DNA of 64,000 nucleotides from positions 62,001 through 126,000 of the forward strand of contig NZ_VWNB01000007.1 of the NCBI RefSeq assembly GCF_013387475.1, written 5' to 3'. The translations under genes were made by a program, and so were the position numbers. The notes beneath the pieces were generated by a model. That model made no database searches and was not told where the DNA came from. It saw only the letters and a program-made list of their open reading frames with translations. This document shows, piece by piece, positions 52,312 to 60,952 of the stretch. Origin of the DNA: Mariprofundus sp. KV. GTDB taxonomy: Bacteria > Pseudomonadota > Zetaproteobacteria > Mariprofundales > Mariprofundaceae. The number at the start of each line of letters is the position of its first letter. Position 1 is the first letter of the stretch.

Positions 52312-52373
52312 GGAAAAATTGTTCCATTCAAAGCGGAAAAAAGTTCCCCTTTGCACATATGGAATGTTTTTCC
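52312..52373. promoter_or_regulatory. Three GGAA-N5/6-TTCC dyads, candidate enhancer sites for a sigma54 activator
   Basis: GGAAAAATTGTTCC (52312-52325), GGAAAAAAGTTCC (52335-52347) and GGAATGTTTTTCC (52361-52373) lie at centre spacings of about 22 and 26 bases, close to two and two-and-a-half helix turns. They would be about 80 to 135 bases upstream of the predicted start, the usual distance for enhancer-binding proteins such as FleQ/FlrC-type activators. The regulator is not identified. Confidence 0.5.
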
Positions 52374-52422
52374 ATGCTATATAAACCATTGATATATATT
52401 AACTTTTTAAGAACTACACGAG

Positions 52423-52438
52423 TGGCAAGCTTTATGCA
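52423..52438 (+). promoter_or_regulatory. Candidate sigma54 promoter for the flgF operon
   Basis: TGGCAAGCTTTATGCA fits TGGCAC-N5-TTGCA with two mismatches outside the invariant GG (-24) and GC (-12), which are correctly spaced. Transcription would start near 52450, about 30 bases before flgF and upstream of its ribosome site. Confidence 0.6.
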
Positions 52439-52480
52439 ATAGATAGGCAGGTAATAAAGGTAAAGGCAGGAGACATTATA

Positions 52481-53224
52481 ATGAATGTAGGTTTTTTCAT
52501 CTCAGGCATTGCCGGGCAGATGCAGCAGAACAAGCTCGATGGCTTGAGTCATAACCTGGCCAATGTGAATACAGTTGGATACCGCGAAGACAGAACATCG
52601 TTCTCTTCCCAGTTCTCCAGCAAGATCGGCCGCGAAGGTCAGCCGGATAAAACTTCGGCCTCATCACTCTCACTGAACAAACAGTACATCAGCACGCAGG
52701 CCGGCACGATTCACCAGACCGGCAACGAGTCCGATTTCGCTATTCAGGGCAACGGCTACTTCCGTGTGCAGATGCAGGATGGCAGCGAGGCACTGACCCG
52801 GGCAGGCAACTTCAAACTCAGCTCAGAAGGCGGTCTGGTAACCCAGAACGACCTGCCGGTGCTGGATAACGGTGGTAGCCCTATCACTCTGCCGGTCGGC
52901 TCCATCAGCGCCACCAAAGACGGAACCATCTATGTCGATGGTCAGGCGGCCTCACAATTCGGTATCGCTTCGATCATTGATGAGCGTCAAATCCAGAAGT
53001 TCGAAGGCGTTCTGATCAAGACGGCCAAGGCCAACATCGGCGAGACAGATGCCAATGTATCGATCCACAACGGTGCAGTTGAAGGCTCAAACGTCAACTC
53101 CATTCTGGCTATGGCTGAACTGGTCGAGACCATGCGTGGATACGAATCAATGATGAAAGTAGTAGAACAATATAATCAACAGGCCGGACTGCTTAGCGAC
53201 AGAGTCGGCGTAGTACAGGGTTAA
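52481..53224 (+). CDS. flgF: Flagellar proximal rod protein FlgF
   Basis: 247 residues. The N-terminal rod/hook motif (GIAGQMQQNKLDGLSHNLANVNTVGYR) and the C-terminal flagellar helix (LAMAELVETMRGYESMMKVVEQYNQ) flank a beta domain (SDFAIQGNGYFRVQ). Start after AGGAGA. As in enteric and other bacteria it directly precedes flgG. First gene of the flgF-fliW cluster, presumably under the sigma54-type promoter upstream. Confidence 0.92.
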   Translation: MNVGFFISGIAGQMQQNKLDGLSHNLANVNTVGYREDRTSFSSQFSSKIGREGQPDKTSASSLSLNKQYISTQAGTIHQTGNESDFAIQGNGYFRVQMQDGSEALTRAGNFKLSSEGGLVTQNDLPVLDNGGSPITLPVGSISATKDGTIYVDGQAASQFGIASIIDERQIQKFEGVLIKTAKANIGETDANVSIHNGAVEGSNVNSILAMAELVETMRGYESMMKVVEQYNQQAGLLSDRVGVVQG

Positions 53225-53236
53225 GGGAGTTTAGTT

Positions 53237-54025
53237 ATGATGCGAGCACTTTGGACAGCCTCAACAGGTATGGCAGCACAGAGCCTGAACGTGGATGTCA
53301 TATCCAATAATATTGCCAACGTAAACACCAACGGCTTTAAACGCGGCCGTGCAGCCTTTCAGGATCTGATGTATCAACAGGTCAAGGCGCCCGGCTCAGA
53401 AGCCAGTTCAGCAGGTACTCAGCTACCTACCGGTATTCAGGTGGGTCTGGGTGTACGCACTGCAGGTGTAGCCAGCATCTTCTCCGAAGGCAGCTTCCAG
53501 CAGACCGATAATCCGCTCGATCTGACCATTCAGGGGCGAGGCTTCTTCCAGATTCAGACACCGAACGGTGATACCGCCTATACCCGTGCAGGATCATTCA
53601 GTATTGATGCACAGGGCCAGCTGGTTACCCACAATGGTGATCTGGTTCAGCCCGGTATCACTGTGCCATCGGATGCACAGACCATTCAGGTCTCTGCCGA
53701 TGGTACCGTCTCTGCCGTGCAGCCCGGTGGCATTCAGACTGTCCTCGGCCAGATTCAGATTGCAGATTTTATCAATCCGTCAGGCCTTACCCACCTGGGC
53801 TCCAACCTCTTCCAGGTAAGCAATGCATCAGGTGAACCCACCATCGGCAACCCCAATGAAAACGGTCTTGGCTCTATCGGCCAGGGCATGCTGGAGATGT
53901 CTAACGTCAGCATGGTTGAAGAGATGGTCAATCTGATTGCCGGTCAACGGGCTTACGAAATGAACTCCAAAGCGATCCAGGCTGCTGATGAGATGCTGCA
54001 GACTGCGAATAACGTGAGGAGGTAA
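53237..54025 (+). CDS. flgG: Flagellar distal rod protein FlgG
   Basis: 262 residues, the usual FlgG length (about 260). Start [36 protein letters not shown] is the diagnostic FlgG N-terminus; the C-terminal block [31 protein letters not shown] is equally typical. It polymerises into the distal rod that crosses the P and L rings. It follows flgF by 12 bases. Confidence 0.96.
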   Translation: MMRALWTASTGMAAQSLNVDVISNNIANVNTNGFKRGRAAFQDLMYQQVKAPGSEASSAGTQLPTGIQVGLGVRTAGVASIFSEGSFQQTDNPLDLTIQGRGFFQIQTPNGDTAYTRAGSFSIDAQGQLVTHNGDLVQPGITVPSDAQTIQVSADGTVSAVQPGGIQTVLGQIQIADFINPSGLTHLGSNLFQVSNASGEPTIGNPNENGLGSIGQGMLEMSNVSMVEEMVNLIAGQRAYEMNSKAIQAADEMLQTANNVRR

Positions 54026-54030
54026 TTACC

Positions 54031-54753
54031 ATGCTTCGCCACCCATTGTCTGAAAAATCCTCCAACTTGTTGCCTGCGCTGTTTCTGGCTCTGCTGCTTC
54101 CTGCCTTTACCTTACCTACCTACACATGGGCAGCTACCGATTCAGCCATGCAGCAATCTCTGGAGAAATTTTTCAACAATGGAGTGGCGCTGCGTGGTGC
54201 AACTGCTGAACTGATCCGCGTAGAGAGCTGGCCAAACAGTGCCGGTGCAATGCGCTGGTCACTGCCAAACATCAAACGAGGACACCCACAGCGCTTCTCT
54301 TTGATTGCCGAGCAGGGCAACAAAAAGTGGTATGTCCCTGTACGGGTACACTGGTGGGCCAAGGCCATAGTCATGAAAAAGAGTGTTCCGGCACGGAGCT
54401 TGCTCTCACAGGATATGATGAAACTAACTCGTGCCGATATCGCAGGCCATAATGGTTACTGGTGGGACAATAGTCGCGACCTGACAGGCATGCGCCTGAC
54501 TCGCCCACTGGCTAAAGGCGATGTGATCTTCCGCAGCCACATCAAACAGCCACCCATGATCAAACGCGGTGATATCGTACAGATCATTCTTGATACCGGA
54601 CGCATCAGTATCCGCTCCGAAGGCAAAGCGATGCGCAATGCCAGCCGGGGTGATCGCATTCTGGTAAAAAACATGCGCAGCAACGAAGTGATCCAGGCCG
54701 TTGCCGAAGATACAGGTGTTGTGCGCATCTCATTACGGGGGAATAACGGATGA
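54031..54753 (+). CDS. flgA: P-ring assembly chaperone FlgA
   Basis: 240 residues. Signal peptide (to about residue 34, ending TWAAT), then an N-terminal helical part and two SAF-like domains (VPARSLLSQDMMKLTRADIAGHNGYW; GMRLTRPLAKGDVIFRSHIKQPPMIKRGDIVQI; the end ARGD-like ASRGDRILVKN). FlgA helps FlgI form the P ring. Here flgA lies between flgG and flgH in the P/L-ring cluster, not divergent as in E. coli. It overlaps flgH. Confidence 0.9.
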   Translation: MLRHPLSEKSSNLLPALFLALLLPAFTLPTYTWAATDSAMQQSLEKFFNNGVALRGATAELIRVESWPNSAGAMRWSLPNIKRGHPQRFSLIAEQGNKKWYVPVRVHWWAKAIVMKKSVPARSLLSQDMMKLTRADIAGHNGYWWDNSRDLTGMRLTRPLAKGDVIFRSHIKQPPMIKRGDIVQIILDTGRISIRSEGKAMRNASRGDRILVKNMRSNEVIQAVAEDTGVVRISLRGNNG

Positions 54754-55445
54754 AATCCTCGATCTTAATCACGCTGCTGGCGCTCTCCTCTTTTACCTTC
54801 ACCGGCTGCATGCCACACACAACCGGCGACCTGGATAATGAAGAGAAAGCCTCGCTGGAACATGCCCTGAACGCACAGCAGGCAGACACCTCCAACTCCG
54901 GCTCACTCTGGGCCAATGGCGGCGCAGGCCTGCTCTCTGATCCCAAAGCAGCTCGCCTTGGCGATCTTGTCACCGTGCTGGTACAGGAGACAGCCAAAGC
55001 AACCCGCTCACTGGGCTCCAACCAGAGTAAAAGCTCATCCCGCGATGCCGGCCTCACTGGCAACCTCAGCTTCTCGGGTAATCAGCGCACTTCAGGCGTT
55101 ACCAGCTCCGGCAATGTCGGCATGACCAACTCAAAATCCTTTAATGGCAGTGGCTCCACCAACAACTCGGATACCCTGACTGCCAGCGTCACCTCAGTGG
55201 TCACCAAGGTCTACCCCAATGGTAACCTCTATATCGTGGGTAAGCGCAAGCTCACCATCAACCATGAACCGCAGGAAATTACATTTTCGGGCATCATCCG
55301 TCCGATTGATATCTTACCTGATAACTCCATCTCTTCAGCCAAGGTAGCCCAGGCTCGTATCAGCTACGGTGGTGCAGGTGCACTGGCAACAGTGGCCCAT
55401 GAAGGGTGGTTCTCTCAGACACTGGATCAGATATGGCCATTCTAA
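54750..55445 (+). CDS. flgH: Flagellar L-ring lipoprotein FlgH
   Basis: 231 residues with the lipobox TFTGC (Cys20) and FlgH blocks: GSLWANGGAGLLSDPKAARLGDLVTVLVQETAKA, LTASVTSVVTKVYPNGNLYIVGKRKLTINHEPQEITFSGIIRP, and YGGAGALATVAHEGWFSQTLDQIWPF. It forms the outer membrane L ring. Its last codons overlap the flgI start by 13 bases. Confidence 0.95.
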   Translation: MKSSILITLLALSSFTFTGCMPHTTGDLDNEEKASLEHALNAQQADTSNSGSLWANGGAGLLSDPKAARLGDLVTVLVQETAKATRSLGSNQSKSSSRDAGLTGNLSFSGNQRTSGVTSSGNVGMTNSKSFNGSGSTNNSDTLTASVTSVVTKVYPNGNLYIVGKRKLTINHEPQEITFSGIIRPIDILPDNSISSAKVAQARISYGGAGALATVAHEGWFSQTLDQIWPF

Positions 55446-56551
55446 ATTCAACCCGACTCCCTATTCTCCTCACCATGCTGGCAGCCATGCTTCTGGCATC
55501 AACCCAGGTCAACGCGCAACGGGTTAAGGATATTGCCGACATTGAAGGTGTGCGTGGCAATGCCCTGATCGGTTACGGCCTCGTTGTCGGCCTCAATGGC
55601 ACCGGCGACTCCGGCACCTCATCACCATTCACCATCAACAGCATCACCGCACTGCTTGAACGTCTGGGTGTAAATGTCAGGGCCGACATCAGCAAGATGA
55701 AACCAAAAAACATCGCCGCTGTGATGGTCACCTCCGAACTGCCTGCTTTCTCCCGTCCGGGTCAGCAGCTGGATGTCACCGTATCAAGTATCGGTGATGC
55801 AAAAAGCCTGCGTGGCGGCACACTGCTGGTTACCCCGCTGCTTGGTGGTGATGGCAACCCCTATGCTGTTGCTCAGGGCGGTCTCTCTGTCGGCGGTTTC
55901 TCCGCTGAGGGCAAGGGTGGCGGTCAAACCAAAAATCATCCTACTGCAGGTACCATTCCCAATGGCGCACGTGTTGAAAAAGCTGCCCCTTATGGTCTCT
56001 CTCCCGATCAGGATCGCATTACTCTGAGTCTGCGTCGTCCCGACTTCACTACCGCCAAGAGCCTGCAGGATGCGATTAACCGTCAACTTGGCGAAGGTAT
56101 GGCGCGTGCCATCAACCCCTCCACCGTGCAGGTATGGAATCCCAACAGCAATACCGTCGAGCTGATCGCCTCACTGGAGCAGATCGATGTCTCTATCGAT
56201 CATGCTGCTGTAGTCATTGTTGATGAGCGTACCGGCACCATTGTCATGGGCCAGGATGTGCGCATCGACACTGTTGCAGTAGCTCATGGTAATATCACCG
56301 TCAGTGTGGCTGAAAATCCTGAGGCTTCACAGCCCCACGCCTTTGGTGCAGGCCAGACTCAGGTGCTTGATCGCACCCAGGTCAATGTTGATGAAGAGCA
56401 GGCACGGCTTGTTGTTCTGCCTAAACAGGTTTCACTTTCCGAACTGGTTGGCGCACTTAATGCAGTCGGTGCCACACCGAGTGATCTGATGGCTGTACTG
56501 CAGGCGATCAAGGCAGCAGGTGCTCTGCATGCCGAACTGAGGACCATGTAA
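55433..56551 (+). CDS. flgI: Flagellar P-ring protein FlgI
   Basis: 372 residues from the ATG at 55433, which gives a proper signal peptide ending QVNA (cleavage about residue 28); an upstream in-frame start would add nine residues before it. FlgI blocks are QRVKDIADIEGVRGNALIGYGLVVGLNGTGD and GGTLLVTPLLGGDGNPYAVAQG, then NVDEEQARLVVLPKQVSLSELVGALNAVG. It forms the periplasmic P ring around the rod. Its last base is the first base of flgJ. Confidence 0.95.
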   Translation: MAILNSTRLPILLTMLAAMLLASTQVNAQRVKDIADIEGVRGNALIGYGLVVGLNGTGDSGTSSPFTINSITALLERLGVNVRADISKMKPKNIAAVMVTSELPAFSRPGQQLDVTVSSIGDAKSLRGGTLLVTPLLGGDGNPYAVAQGGLSVGGFSAEGKGGGQTKNHPTAGTIPNGARVEKAAPYGLSPDQDRITLSLRRPDFTTAKSLQDAINRQLGEGMARAINPSTVQVWNPNSNTVELIASLEQIDVSIDHAAVVIVDERTGTIVMGQDVRIDTVAVAHGNITVSVAENPEASQPHAFGAGQTQVLDRTQVNVDEEQARLVVLPKQVSLSELVGALNAVGATPSDLMAVLQAIKAAGALHAELRTM

Positions 56552-57054
56552 TGAGAGACCTCGTCGAATTCGTTATCGACGGCATCATGCAGCATGAACG
56601 CATGCAGGAGCAGTCGCAGCGTCAGCAGGCCCATGCTTCTCGCATGAAGCAGCGCCAGCCGCTGGCTGATCAGCCAGTCCGGGTAGATGGCGTCGGCCAC
56701 CAGGTTGAGGCCTCATCAAAGGATAAAAATCAGGCGCTCTGGAAAGCCAGCCTGCAGTTTGAAGCCATCTTTGTGCAGCAGATGATGACAAGCATGCGTA
56801 AAACCGTGCACAAGTCCGATTTTATGCCCAGTGGCTTTGCTGAGGATATGCACGCCTCGATGATGGATGAAGCGATCGCCCAGGCCAGTACCAAGCACAG
56901 TAATTTCGGCCTTGCCAAATCTATCTACAGACAGCTTGAAGCTGCCGAGAGCACCCGGACTCAACCCATTTCTGCTCAAGAAATTTCCAGGGTTGCCGAT
57001 AAGTTGAAGATGACTGATGAGTTGACTATGGAGGCGACCAGAAATGCGCATTGA
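56551..57054 (+). CDS. flgJ: Rod-binding protein FlgJ, without muramidase domain
   Basis: 167 residues. Contains the rod-binding region (LWKASLQFEAIFVQQMMTSMRKTVHKSDFMPSGFAEDMHASMMDEAIAQA), but ends before any glucosaminidase domain, unlike the 313-residue E. coli protein. A separate peptidoglycan hydrolase must therefore serve the rod. Its 3' end overlaps flgM and also carries the flgM promoter-like element. Confidence 0.85.
   Translation: MRDLVEFVIDGIMQHERMQEQSQRQQAHASRMKQRQPLADQPVRVDGVGHQVEASSKDKNQALWKASLQFEAIFVQQMMTSMRKTVHKSDFMPSGFAEDMHASMMDEAIAQASTKHSNFGLAKSIYRQLEAAESTRTQPISAQEISRVADKLKMTDELTMEATRNAH
56976..57002 (+). promoter_or_regulatory. Candidate sigma28 (FliA) promoter for flgM, inside flgJ
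   Basis: TCAAGAAA-N11-GCCGATAA: the -10 box is a perfect match to the sigma28 consensus, and the -35 keeps TcAAG. Spacing is exactly 11. Transcription would start near 57009, about 35 bases ahead of the flgM start at 57044. A FliA-driven flgM promoter is established in enteric and pseudomonad systems. Confidence 0.6.
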
Positions 57055-57331
57055 ACGTACAGGTGGCCCAGCTGAAATTCACAAGACCAAAACAGCGGGC
57101 AAAGCCAAAGGAAAACATACCTCTTCCAGCAGCTCAGGCGACTCTGTACAGGTCACCGACTCCGCATCACTGCGTGAGAAGGCACTGACCATGCTGGCAG
57201 ATATGGATGCTGTGCGAATGGATCGGATTGAAGAGATCCGGGATGCCCTTGAGAGCGGCACCTACAAATCGGACAGTAAAAAAATTGCCGCGCAGATTGT
57301 CAGTAACGCGCTGGCGGAGCACCCATGGTAG
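57044..57331 (+). CDS. flgM: Anti-sigma28 factor FlgM
   Basis: 95 residues. A low-complexity Ser/Lys N-terminal half (KTAGKAKGKHTSSSSSGDSVQ) is followed by the conserved C-terminal sigma-binding helices (REKALTMLADMDAVRMDRIEEIRDALESGTYKSDSKKIAAQIVSNAL). FlgM binds FliA until the hook is finished, then is exported. It overlaps flgJ by 11 bases and flgN by 7. Confidence 0.92.
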   Translation: MRIERTGGPAEIHKTKTAGKAKGKHTSSSSSGDSVQVTDSASLREKALTMLADMDAVRMDRIEEIRDALESGTYKSDSKKIAAQIVSNALAEHPW

Positions 57332-57783
57332 TCAATCAACTCTCCTCCTCTGTGATGCAGGAGCTTCGCATCCTGCTGGAACATATGAACGTCTGTGCAC
57401 TTGCCCTTGAAGAGATCAGCAAGCAGGAGCAGAAGGCGATCCACATTCTCGATTCCGACCGCATTATGCTGCTGGCAGACAGGCGGGTAGATGCCCACCA
57501 GAAGCTGGGGCAGCTGGAAGCGGAGTGTCACGCCCTGCTGAAACAGCAGAACATTCCATCGGATATGACACTGGAGATGGTGATCGATATGTATGGTGGT
57601 GCCGAAGCACGTGATCTGCAGGCGATTCGCCGCAAACTCTACAACCGCGTTCTCAGTGTAGATAAAGGCACTCAGGAAACCCGTCTGCGTCTGCTGGCAG
57701 CTTACAGTGTGACCTCTACAATCCTGCAGTCACTCGGGCTCACCCAGAGCAACAACACCTATAACAGAAGTGGTGCAAAATGA
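57325..57783 (+). CDS. flgN: FlgK/FlgL export chaperone FlgN
   Basis: 152 residues, all-helical and charged, with the FlgN layout (ELRILLEHMNVCALALEEISKQEQKAIHILDSDRIMLLADRRVDAHQKL...). FlgN delivers FlgK and FlgL to the export gate. It lies between flgM and flgK, overlapping both. The start could be ATG 57325 as used. Confidence 0.87.
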   Translation: MVVNQLSSSVMQELRILLEHMNVCALALEEISKQEQKAIHILDSDRIMLLADRRVDAHQKLGQLEAECHALLKQQNIPSDMTLEMVIDMYGGAEARDLQAIRRKLYNRVLSVDKGTQETRLRLLAAYSVTSTILQSLGLTQSNNTYNRSGAK

Positions 57784-59510
57784 TTTTCCCCAGCCTTACG
57801 ATCGCATCCAGCGCCCTGCAGGCACAACAGTCGGCTATTGATGTTGTTGCGCATAACATTGCCAATGCCAACACTCCCGGTTATTCGCGTCAGACTGCGG
57901 GACTAGCCACCCTTTCACCTGAAAAAATCCAGAACCTGACATTCGGCCGTGGCGTTGAGCTGCAGAGCGTGCAGCGCGTTGTTGACCCGATCATCAACGA
58001 TGCGATGGTCGTCAACAGCTCGCAAACCGCCTACTGGAGCTCTCTCAATGATGGTCTCAATGCTGTGGAAAATGTCTTTGGCAGCCTCTCCAGTACAGGT
58101 CTTGCCTCTGCACTGGACGAGTTTTTCCTCTCATGGCAGCAGATGAGTAACAATCCGCAGGACAGCGGCCAGAAGTTCAATGTGCAGGCCAAAACTACAA
58201 CCGTGATCAATAATATTGTCACCATGAGCAGTCAGCTCTCCAATGCTCAGGCCAGTGCCGATACCAAAATCAATGACAGCATCGCCCAGGCCAACCTGCT
58301 GATGACCAAGATCGCCTCACTCAATGGCCAGATCACCCGTCAGGAGAATGTGGCTCAGGGTGGTACAGCTTCAGCCAATGACCTTCGCGATCAGCGTGAC
58401 ACCGCCATCCGGGACCTCAGTAAGATCATCCCGCTGCAGGTCGTTAACAGCAATGAAAATGGTGTTCTGATACAATCAGCCAATGGTGACCTGCTGGTGC
58501 AGGATAATGTTGCCCGTCAATTCGGGCGCGGCCCTGTTGGTGCCAATGGTTTCGGCTCTATTATCATTGCTGATACAGGTGCCACGATCAGTGGTACACT
58601 GGCAGGCGGTGCCATCGGTGGTCTGCTTGAACTCAGAGACACAAAACTTAATAACTATCTGACACAGATCGACAGTATCGCTGCCAACATGATCTTTGCG
58701 GTCAATCAGGCCCATGCCAACGGCAATCCCGGAACCGGACTGACCTCTATCACCTCGCAAGAGACAGGCAATGCAACCATTCCACTGAATGATCCACTGC
58801 AGGTTGCTCCGTTTGCGGCGCTGGTTCAGAACGGCAGCTTTAAGGTACACACCTATGATGCTGCAGGTGTAGCGACACCTCCTGGTGGCACTACCATCAA
58901 CATCACTGCAGCCACATCAACGATGACAACATTGGCAGCCGATATTTCTGCCGTTGCTGGTGTCACAGCAACGATCGGAGGCAATGGTCAGCTAACCATT
59001 ACAGCTGATGCAGGAACCACCTTTGCCCTCTCTGATGATACCAGCAACGTACTGGCAGCCTATGAGATCAACAACTTCTTCCACGGCTCCAATGCGGGAA
59101 CCATCGCCCTCTCAGCCAATGTTCAGGCCAGTGCAACCAACATCAATACAGGCAGAGCTGTCTCTGCTACATCTGAGATTCAGATTGGCGACAGCAACAC
59201 AGCCATCGCCATTCTTGCCTTGCAGAATCAGTCCATCACCTATGATGGTACCACCTCGGCCAGTCTGCATGATCGCACCACCCTGATCTCATCCACCTAC
59301 GGAACAGACGTCACGATCTCAACGCAGCAGCTACAGTATCGCACTGCTGAAGCCGACTCCCTGAGCTCACAGCGAGAGGCGATTTCAGGCGTGAATATTG
59401 ATGATGAACTGGTGACCATGATCAAATTCCAGCGAGCCTATGAGGCCTCGGCCAAGGTTATTAGCACCTCGAATACAATGCTTGACTCGCTGCTGGGGCT
59501 GATACGATGA
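57780..59510 (+). CDS. flgK: Hook-associated protein 1 FlgK
   Basis: 576 residues with the flagellar rod/hook N-terminal motif (LQAQQSAIDVVAHNIANANTPGYSRQ), a coiled-coil D1 region (about 130-200) and the C-terminal motif (VNIDDELVTMIKFQRAYEASAKVISTSNTMLDSLLGL). It forms the first hook-filament junction layer. The middle Ala/Thr/Gly-rich part (about 340-470) is the variable surface domain. It overlaps flgL by 4 bases. Confidence 0.95.
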   Translation: MIFPSLTIASSALQAQQSAIDVVAHNIANANTPGYSRQTAGLATLSPEKIQNLTFGRGVELQSVQRVVDPIINDAMVVNSSQTAYWSSLNDGLNAVENVFGSLSSTGLASALDEFFLSWQQMSNNPQDSGQKFNVQAKTTTVINNIVTMSSQLSNAQASADTKINDSIAQANLLMTKIASLNGQITRQENVAQGGTASANDLRDQRDTAIRDLSKIIPLQVVNSNENGVLIQSANGDLLVQDNVARQFGRGPVGANGFGSIIIADTGATISGTLAGGAIGGLLELRDTKLNNYLTQIDSIAANMIFAVNQAHANGNPGTGLTSITSQETGNATIPLNDPLQVAPFAALVQNGSFKVHTYDAAGVATPPGGTTINITAATSTMTTLAADISAVAGVTATIGGNGQLTITADAGTTFALSDDTSNVLAAYEINNFFHGSNAGTIALSANVQASATNINTGRAVSATSEIQIGDSNTAIAILALQNQSITYDGTTSASLHDRTTLISSTYGTDVTISTQQLQYRTAEADSLSSQREAISGVNIDDELVTMIKFQRAYEASAKVISTSNTMLDSLLGLIR

Positions 59511-60688
59511 GAATTACAAGCGCACAACTCTATAACAACCTGCTGGCAGGCGTGCAGCAGCAGATGGATATCCAGGCGAAAGGTGATGCCAAAATCACCT
59601 CCGGCACCCGCTATCAGACACCTGCTGAGGCTGCGCTTGACTACCGTACCTCACTCGATATCAGACACGCACAGAGGGGTGTTGATGGTGGCCTTGAAGC
59701 ATTGGCCATTGCCGAATCACGACTCAGCGTCAGCCAGAATCACCTGATGACCATGAACAATGTTTTTTCGCGTGCTCAGTCACTGGCGATTCAGCAGTCC
59801 TCTGCTCAGGTCTCCGCTACCGAACGGCAGGCTGCCATCTCGGAGATCACCCATCTGACCACTGCGCTCCTCAACAGTGCCAATCAGCAATGGCAGGGTC
59901 AGTCACTCTTCTCCGGTGCGGCAGTAGATAAAGTGGCCTTTATAAGTAACCCCTTCAATGCCGGTACTGCTGTTTATGCAGCTGGCACCAATACATCGAT
60001 CACCAATGTGACGCAAACGGCTAATCCGGCAGCGGTCAATGATGCCTACACCATCACCCTTGATGCTGCAGGCACCAACATCACCAGCATTACCAACGGC
60101 GCTTCAGTCAATCTGCTGGCTGCACCCGTTACACTTGCAGCCGGTGCCAACAGTGTGACCCTGAGCAACAGTGTTCAGTTAAGTGTAACCTACAGCGGCA
60201 CTCCCGTAGCCGACCCTGCAGCTGGAACGATCACTGTAAGCGGGGCAATTCAGGATGGCAGTGTGACCTACAATGGCAGCAGCCAGGATCGTGTCGTCAA
60301 TATTGATCCCGCCCTTCAGGTAGTCAGTAATGCACGCGGCGATGATCCCGCCTTTACTGCGGCTTTTCAGGCCATTGTCGATTTCAAGGCTGCACTTCTG
60401 GCCAATGATACCACCGCCATCAGCGCATCGATCGCATCATTGAACAGTGCCGGTAATGGCATGATCGACCTGACTGCCGATATCGGCGCAAGACTGGATG
60501 CACTCTCCATCACCAAAACCACCTATGAGGAGATGAAGGCGCACTTTGCCATACGCCTGAACACCCATGAAGGGGTGGATCTGGCTGCCGTAGTTACAGA
60601 GATGAAGCTCTCTGAGGTCTCTCTGCAGGCGACATACAGCCAGATCTCCCGCTTATCAAGCCTCTCGCTTATCAACTTCCTGCGCTAA
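59507..60688 (+). CDS. flgL: Hook-associated protein 3 FlgL
   Basis: 393 residues. Flagellin-like N-terminus (LYNNLLAGVQQQMDIQAKGDAKITSGTRYQTPAEAALDYRTSLDI) and C-terminal helix (LAAVVTEMKLSEVSLQATYSQISRLSSLSLINFLR) around a Thr/Ala/Gly-rich surface domain (about 155-270). It forms the second junction layer, below the filament. Longer than E. coli FlgL (317) through the middle domain. Confidence 0.93.
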   Translation: MRITSAQLYNNLLAGVQQQMDIQAKGDAKITSGTRYQTPAEAALDYRTSLDIRHAQRGVDGGLEALAIAESRLSVSQNHLMTMNNVFSRAQSLAIQQSSAQVSATERQAAISEITHLTTALLNSANQQWQGQSLFSGAAVDKVAFISNPFNAGTAVYAAGTNTSITNVTQTANPAAVNDAYTITLDAAGTNITSITNGASVNLLAAPVTLAAGANSVTLSNSVQLSVTYSGTPVADPAAGTITVSGAIQDGSVTYNGSSQDRVVNIDPALQVVSNARGDDPAFTAAFQAIVDFKAALLANDTTAISASIASLNSAGNGMIDLTADIGARLDALSITKTTYEEMKAHFAIRLNTHEGVDLAAVVTEMKLSEVSLQATYSQISRLSSLSLINFLR

Positions 60689-60694
60689 ATTCAG

Positions 60695-60952
60695 ATGCTG
60701 ATTCTGCGCAGAAAGATCGGTCAGGTGATTACGATCAACGATAACATCCGGATTATTATCCAGGATGTGCAGAATGAGCATATTGTGCGTATCGGCATTG
60801 AGGCTCCCCCTGACATTCCGGTACATCGTATGGAAATTTATAACCTTATTCAGCAAGAGAACGCATCTGCCGGCGGCGGCGGTGCACTAAACTGGTTAAA
60901 AGGAGCGTCGAGTGATGGCAGCAACAGCGACGAAAACAGTGATGAAACCTGA
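60695..60952 (+). CDS. csrA: Carbon storage regulator CsrA with acidic C-terminal extension
   Basis: 85 residues. The first 55 match CsrA (MLILRRKIGQVITINDNIRI ... VRIGIEAPPDIPVHRMEIY), including the RNA-binding Leu4/Arg-type strand and the VHR motif. A Gly/Ser/Asp-rich tail (SAGGGGALNWLKGASSDG...) extends about 24 residues beyond the E. coli protein (61); such extensions are typical of FliW-regulated CsrA. It follows flgL by 6 bases, and its tail overlaps fliW. Confidence 0.95.
   Translation: MLILRRKIGQVITINDNIRIIIQDVQNEHIVRIGIEAPPDIPVHRMEIYNLIQQENASAGGGGALNWLKGASSDGSNSDENSDET

Larger units (their letters stand above)
52120..52480. other. 361-bp regulatory gap upstream of flgF
   Basis: No ORF. 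In order it holds a short GC hairpin without a T-run (TCCCCC-GAAT-GGGGGA, 52265-52280), three GGAA...TTCC dyads (52312-52373), an A/T-rich stretch (about 52378-52415), a sigma54-type -24/-12 element (52423-52438) and the flgF ribosome site AGGAGA. It reads as a complete enhancer-dependent promoter region. Confidence 0.7.
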
